A DNA stretch of 8,265 nt from assembly GCA_025455085.1 (NCBI GenBank), contig JALONF010000072.1, positions 1-8,265 on the forward strand. The letters are read 5' to 3'. Under the pieces are notes generated by a model. It did no database searches. It was not told the origin of the DNA and saw only the letters and a list, made by a program, of their open reading frames with translations. Positions 7,427-8,265 of this stretch are shown in pieces; position 1 is the stretch's first letter; the number at the start of each line of letters is the position of its first letter. The translations under genes were made by a program, and so were the position numbers. Origin of the DNA: Ignavibacteriaceae bacterium (GTDB lineage Bacteria > Bacteroidota > Ignavibacteria > Ignavibacteriales > Ignavibacteriaceae).

Positions 7427-7693
7427 CTAAACAACAAGCCTCAATAAATTATAGACAACAAATGCTGTTATAATCATCAACAGAGTATAAATAATTATTT
7501 TCTTGATCGCTTTCTGCTCAAGAACGATATTCGTCTTCCAACCTCGCCAGCCGCACTTTTTGCATCTGTATAATTCAAACCACGTAATAGCTTTAATGAT
7601 TCTTTCTTTTGTACTTCTCGCACGTGAATTCCTTAAAGTACTTTCGCCTGTGCAAGAAGGACATTTTGTCTTTTTTGAGTTACGAGAAACCAT
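7427..7693 (-). CDS. Small zinc-ribbon protein with C-terminal transmembrane helix, function unknown
   Basis: The 88-residue frame starts at the ATG at 7693 (MVSRNSKK), 8 bases after the permease stop; a TTG at 7705 is an alternative that would add four residues and overlap the permease stop by 4 bases. Two cysteine pairs, CPSC (11-14) and CKKC (44-47) followed by GWRGWK, form a four-cysteine zinc-ribbon-like knuckle pair. The 29-residue segment between them is basic. A single hydrophobic helix (about 66-85) near the C-terminus would anchor it with the ribbon in the cytoplasm. The spacing suggests co-transcription with the permease upstream. Similar small zinc-ribbon membrane proteins are widespread and mostly uncharacterised; I do not assign a function. 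The coding reality is supported by the ordered cysteine motif and helix. Confidence 0.75.
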   Translation of the reverse strand: MVSRNSKKTKCPSCTGESTLRNSRARSTKERIIKAITWFELYRCKKCGWRGWKTNIVLEQKAIKKIIIYTLLMIITAFVVYNLLRLVV

Positions 7694-7701
7694 TAAATGA
7701 C

Positions 7702-8265
7702 TCAACCAATTTTAAATAGTATCCGAATAATTGCTATGATTAGTATACCTGCAAATACTTTTTTAATTGCTGTTGCAGATGATCGTAGAGTCAGCTTTAC
7801 ACCTACGAAAGACCCGATTATTGCCCCTACGCCCAGTGGAATAGCAGCAGCCAAAACAATGAAACCAAGTGCGCCTGTCGGTGTTACAGAATTTGCACTC
7901 TGAAACAAATATGAAACTGTTGCAGTAAGCATCGTTACAGCAGCAATTATTGATGAAGTACCAACAGCTTTCCTTGCTTCAATTATGAATAAGTTCATCA
8001 AAGCCGGTAAATAAATTACTCCCCCGCCAAGCCCGATGAATGCAGAAAAGATCCCCACAAACATACCGAGCGGCAAATAAAACTTTTCACTCAAAGGATT
8101 TGAAAGCACCAGCCATTTGCGTTTATCTGTTTCAAGCAGCATACTAACCAGAACAACAAACAAAACTGAAGCAAAAATTATTTCAAGCGTTTTCGATTCT
8201 ACTTTAACCACGAAAAATGGAGTGATGAAAGCTGTTAATAATGATCCGAGGGAAATAAATATTGC
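7702..8265 (-). CDS. TauE/SafE-family membrane permease, C-terminal part (5' end beyond window)
   Basis: The frame is open at the right window edge and gives 187 residues to the stop at 7702; an internal GTG at 8211 is not a plausible start, because the frame upstream of it continues with family-like sequence (SLGSLLTAFITPF). TauE/SafE (DUF81) proteins are roughly 250-residue, two-repeat permeases proposed to move sulfonates, sulfite, sulfoacetate or related organic anions. The second-repeat signature is clear: GMFVGIFSAFIGLGGG (67-82), then AVGTSS (100-105), and a final GAIIGSFVGVKL (147-158) segment followed by a hydrophobic helix to the C-terminus. The visible part covers the end of the first repeat and all of the second. 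The substrate cannot be read from this sequence. It lies upstream of the act operon in the same direction but is probably a separate unit. Confidence 0.88.
   Translation of the reverse strand, partial: AIFISLGSLLTAFITPFFVVKVESKTLEIIFASVLFVVLVSMLLETDKRKWLVLSNPLSEKFYLPLGMFVGIFSAFIGLGGGVIYLPALMNLFIIEARKAVGTSSIIAAVTMLTATVSYLFQSANSVTPTGALGFIVLAAAIPLGVGAIIGSFVGVKLTLRSSATAIKKVFAGILIIAIIRILFKIG

Noticed and set aside
8209..8211. GTG as the start of a short 169-residue TauE-like protein
   Set aside because: The frame continues upstream to the window edge with family-like sequence, so the gene is cut by the window and is not a short variant.

Overview
All real genes in this window lie on the minus strand. 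Five of them, plus one unrecognised small ORF, form most of an Alternative Complex III (ACIII, act) operon. ACIII is the membrane quinol:cytochrome c (or quinol:electron carrier) oxidoreductase that replaces the bc1 complex in many Bacteroidota, Rhodothermota, Ignavibacteria and Chloroflexota. The DNA is AT-rich, the gene contents are typical of the Bacteroidota/Ignavibacteria group, and one ActB feature (an extended Tat leader) is shared with those lineages. I therefore suggest a low-GC member of the Bacteroidota-Chlorobi-Ignavibacteria superphylum; the exact taxon cannot be settled from this window.

Layout, in the direction of transcription (right to left). (1) 8265-7702: C-terminal part of a TauE/SafE-family permease, open at the window edge. 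(2) 7693-7427: a small zinc-ribbon protein with a C-terminal membrane helix, directly behind the permease. (3) 7426-7167: a 260-base AT-rich intergenic stretch with a weak terminator-like hairpin; it should hold the act promoter. (4) 7166-6597: actA, pentaheme cytochrome c. (5) 6585-6406: a 59-residue small ORF with a Tat-like hydrophobic N-terminus, fitted tightly between actA and actB and overlapping the actB start. (6) 6413-3324: actB, a molybdopterin-oxidoreductase-like domain fused to a four-cluster ferredoxin domain. (7) 3330-1951: actC, NrfD-like quinol-site membrane subunit. (8) 1958-816: a natural fusion of actD (DUF3341) and the monoheme cytochrome actE. (9) 808-1: actF, the second NrfD-like membrane subunit, cut by the left window edge.

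The act genes overlap by a few bases or are 7-11 bases apart, as in one translationally coupled transcript. In the family model ActC oxidises (mena)quinol, electrons pass through the ActB iron-sulfur clusters to the ActA hemes and on to the ActE-type heme, which delivers them to a terminal oxidase (oxidase genes often follow actF, outside this window).

Points that deserve a second look are the extra small ORF, the ActD-ActE fusion with its extra transmembrane helix, a complete four-cysteine motif in the molybdopterin-like half of ActB (which ACIII enzymes of known structure do not use), and a GC-rich palindromic repeat lying in frame in the ActB leader. I saw no RNA gene, CRISPR array or insertion sequence.
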